In this document: piece after piece, positions 63,431 to 64,000 of the stretch
Numbering within the stretch: position 1 is the first letter of the stretch
Layout of the letters: each line of letters opens with the position of its first letter
Origin: Asparagopsis taxiformis
Lineage: Eukaryota; Rhodophyta; Florideophyceae; Bonnemaisoniales; Bonnemaisoniaceae
Assembly (NCBI GenBank): GCA_030407315.1
Contig: JALQPE010000340.1
Coordinates: 1 to 64,000 of the forward strand
Direction: 5' to 3'
Length of the DNA: 64,000 nt
Made by a program: the position numbers and the translations under genes
The notes under the pieces: model-generated
Told to the model about the DNA's origin: nothing
Database searches by the model: none
Seen by the model: only the letters and a program-made list of their open reading frames with translations

Positions 63431-64000
63431 GTCTGTGTTCTCGGAAATGGACGCGGACGTCCACAACCTCTAGTACACCTAGTATTACTAGGCGGACGTC
63501 CATGTTCTCCAGTATTTTTGGATGTCCGCCTAGAACTGGACGTCCATGCGGTCTAGTACGTCTAGTATTACTAGGGCGACATTCAATGTTTCTAGTACCA
63601 CGGATGTCCCCCTCGGGATGGACTTCCGCCATGTCTATGTCCACCTAGGACGGGCGCCGGTTCAGAAATTCAAAAATTTCGACCCCAGAAATTTCTGCCG
63701 CCGTGCTCGACATGGATGTCCGCATCCATCACGGCGACCACTCTATTTTTCCTTGTCGGTCGACTCCAATTTCGTCTTTAATTTTTTCATCCTCTCGCTC
63801 ACACCCCCTTCCTGTTGGTGCTCACCTCCCCCGTACTGTACCTCAAACACCCCCAATACCACTCTAGCACGCATTTTCAGATACCTATCCCCGCTTCCAC
63901 GGTGCACACCTCCATTCCATACCTACTTTTCTGCTCTACCGTACAGATTTCGTATAACCAGTCCTCATACTACCTCAGAATAGGGCAAAACACCCCCTAT
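63431..64000 (+). mobile_element. Start of a third, related terminus
   Basis: GTCTGTGTTCTCGGAAATGG at 63431 repeats the outer edge at 61527 (GTCTGTGTTTTCGGAAGTGG) in the same orientation. It is followed by GGACGTCC and CTAGTA/TACTAG dyads like those of the minisatellite, but the downstream sequence differs and has no recognised gene up to the window end. Probably a related family member or a rearranged copy. Confidence 0.55.

Overview
The window is nuclear DNA of a red alga. A nuclear-encoded phycobilisome linker with a plastid-targeting leader sits next to ordinary eukaryotic housekeeping genes. The genes are almost intron-free and packed into a compact island between blocks of nested transposable elements. 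This resembles Chondrus-like (Florideophyceae) genomes, but the species is inferred and not proven. No rRNA, tRNA or CRISPR array was recognised.

Layout. (1) About 1-12356: most or all of a large decayed DNA transposon of the KDZ/Plavaka type. It carries a broken DNA methyltransferase plus SET gene (+), a disordered/coiled-coil protein pair (+), a frame-shifted KDZ-like transposase (-), and a 2.5-kb subterminal zone. That zone holds a tandem array of intron-like units, a short 25-bp repeat, 11 copies of a 43-bp minisatellite and a terminal hairpin. (2) 12357-21160: remains of retroelements, namely a frame-broken Gag-like gene (-), a pair of 865-bp inverted arms, and a tyrosine-recombinase tail ending in a 22-bp sequence repeated 1.15 kb downstream. 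(3) 21901-51901: host gene island with THADA/Trm732, a CCB2/CCB4-type cytochrome b6f assembly factor (2 exons), isopropylmalate dehydratase large subunit, a Siw14-like phosphatase, DIM1 rRNA dimethylase, a JmjC ribosomal oxygenase-like protein, a Nudix hydrolase with a 12-nt first exon, a phycobilisome rod linker, two divergent aldo/keto reductases (one lacking catalytic residues), a low-complexity protein, the TFIIIC B-block subunit, a DHHC palmitoyltransferase and mitoribosomal mS29/DAP3. (4) 52150-64000: nested elements. A DIRS-like RT/RNase H plus tyrosine recombinase (-) is split by a 795-bp solo LTR with 5-bp target duplications. Next comes a Ty3-type gag-pol (+) whose integrase end is replaced by a second, inverted copy of the KDZ terminal region. 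A third, related terminus starts near 63431.

The host genes are plastid, mitochondrial, translation and transcription functions, arranged mostly as divergent or convergent pairs with short spacers. There is no sign of operons. They have no frameshifts, whereas the KDZ genes have many, so the element's breaks are probably real decay rather than poor sequence quality. The most unusual content is the KDZ element: a transposase, a DNA adenine-type methylase joined to a SET domain, a TnpA-like coiled-coil protein, and subterminal arrays of intron-like and palindrome-bearing repeats.
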